Shown here: positions 63,553 to 64,000 of the stretch, one piece after another | How the letters are laid out: every line of letters begins with the position of its first letter | How positions within the stretch are numbered: position 1 is the stretch's first letter | Assembly: GCF_900582195.1 (NCBI RefSeq) | Contig: NZ_UTHA01000026.1 | Coordinates: 31,395-95,394 of the forward strand | Length of the DNA: 64,000 nucleotides | Origin: Pseudomonas viridiflava | Lineage (GTDB): Bacteria; Pseudomonadota; Gammaproteobacteria; Pseudomonadales; Pseudomonadaceae | Direction: 5' to 3' | Made by a program: the position numbers and the translations under genes | The notes under the pieces: generated by a model | What the model was told of the DNA's origin: nothing | The model's database searches: none | What the model saw: only the letters and a program-made list of their open reading frames with translations

Positions 63553-64000
63553 ATGACCACTCCAACCTACAACCGCCTGAACAAAGACGACGCCATCGTG
63601 CTGCTGGTCGACCACCAGACCGGCCTGATTTCGCTGGTGCAGGACTTCTCGCCGAACGAGTTCAAGAACAACGTCCTGGCCCTGGCCGATCTGGCCAAGT
63701 TCTTCGAACTGCCGACCATCCTCACCACCAGTTTCGAACAAGGCCCGAACGGCCCGCTGGTGCCAGAGTTGAAGGAGATGTTCCCCGACGCGCCGTACAT
63801 CGCTCGCCCAGGTCAGATCAACGCTTGGGACAATGAAGATTTTGTGAAGGCGATCAAGGCCACCGGGCGCAAGCAGATCATCATTGCCGGTGTGGTCACG
63901 GATGTGTGCGTAGCGTTCCCGACGTTGTCGGCGCTGGCGGAAGGGTTTGAGGTGTTTGTGGTGACCGACGCGTCCGGCACCTTCAACACCACCGTGCAAC
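63553..64000 (+). CDS. YcaC-like isochorismatase-family hydrolase, 5' part
   Basis: The first 149 residues of a cysteine hydrolase; the frame runs off the window end without a stop. It reads very like YcaC: LLVDHQTGL with Asp20, TSFEQGPNGPLVPEL, INAWDNEDF and AGVVTDVCVAFP with Cys119, the presumed nucleophile. The true substrate of YcaC proteins is not established. ATG at 63553 has a GGGAAG-type site about 8 bases upstream. It starts 205 bases from the divergent diguanylate cyclase, and that gap contains no other feature I can support. Confidence 0.88.
   Translation, partial: MTTPTYNRLNKDDAIVLLVDHQTGLISLVQDFSPNEFKNNVLALADLAKFFELPTILTTSFEQGPNGPLVPELKEMFPDAPYIARPGQINAWDNEDFVKAIKATGRKQIIIAGVVTDVCVAFPTLSALAEGFEVFVVTDASGTFNTTVQ

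Overview
The window is chromosomal DNA of a Pseudomonas of the fluorescens complex. The evidence is the high GC content with Pseudomonas codon use, the nadK / metallophosphoesterase / glpG / yeaC / DUF2797 / pepN gene order, REP-type repeats, and a lipopeptide synthetase locus of the kind known from this group. No phage, plasmid, insertion sequence, CRISPR or RNA gene was seen.

Layout. 1-8.3 kb is core genome: the end of arsB, a DUF1853 gene divergent from nadK, then a tightly packed rightward series ending in pepN. 8.3-8.6 kb holds a repeat element with a duplicated half. 8.65-17.1 kb, a mixed accessory/core stretch, carries katG, a small low-GC gene of unknown function behind a perfect palindrome, an LTA-synthase-like membrane sulfatase, an orphan TauA/NMT1-type binding protein, a one-helix membrane protein, and a leftward SCO1 / PCu(A)C copper pair. 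17.2-61.6 kb is one non-ribosomal lipopeptide locus. 61.7-64 kb has a membrane diguanylate cyclase and the start of a YcaC-like isochorismatase.

The lipopeptide locus. Three rightward synthetase genes encode 2, 4 and 5 modules, with a lipo-initiation condensation domain at the start and two thioesterase domains at the end. This 2-4-5 plan is that of the arthrofactin/amphisin family. Specificity residues read by eye give Leu-(Asp/Glu)-Thr-Leu-Leu-Ser-Leu-Gln-(Ile-like)-(Ile-like)-(Asp/Glu). Condensation-domain types imply D residues at 1-6 and 8 and L residues at 7 and 9-11. By family precedent a 3-hydroxy fatty acid caps Leu1 and the chain closes as a lactone, probably on Thr3. A leftward luxR-nodT pair lies before the synthetases; macA-macB and a second leftward luxR follow. 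MacA, MacB and the NodT-like channel can form an export route. Both luxR leaders carry the same CAGGGATG motif 8 nt before the ATG, which fits Rsm control through the Gac system.

The cluster class is already known. The less expected details are the paired Rsm-like sites, a Gln-for-His change in the module 10 condensation motif, a variant epimerisation motif in module 7, a 16-bp REP hairpin between the first two synthetase genes, TubC-like docking domains at both subunit junctions, and same-orientation repeat elements about 52 kb apart that bracket the locus.
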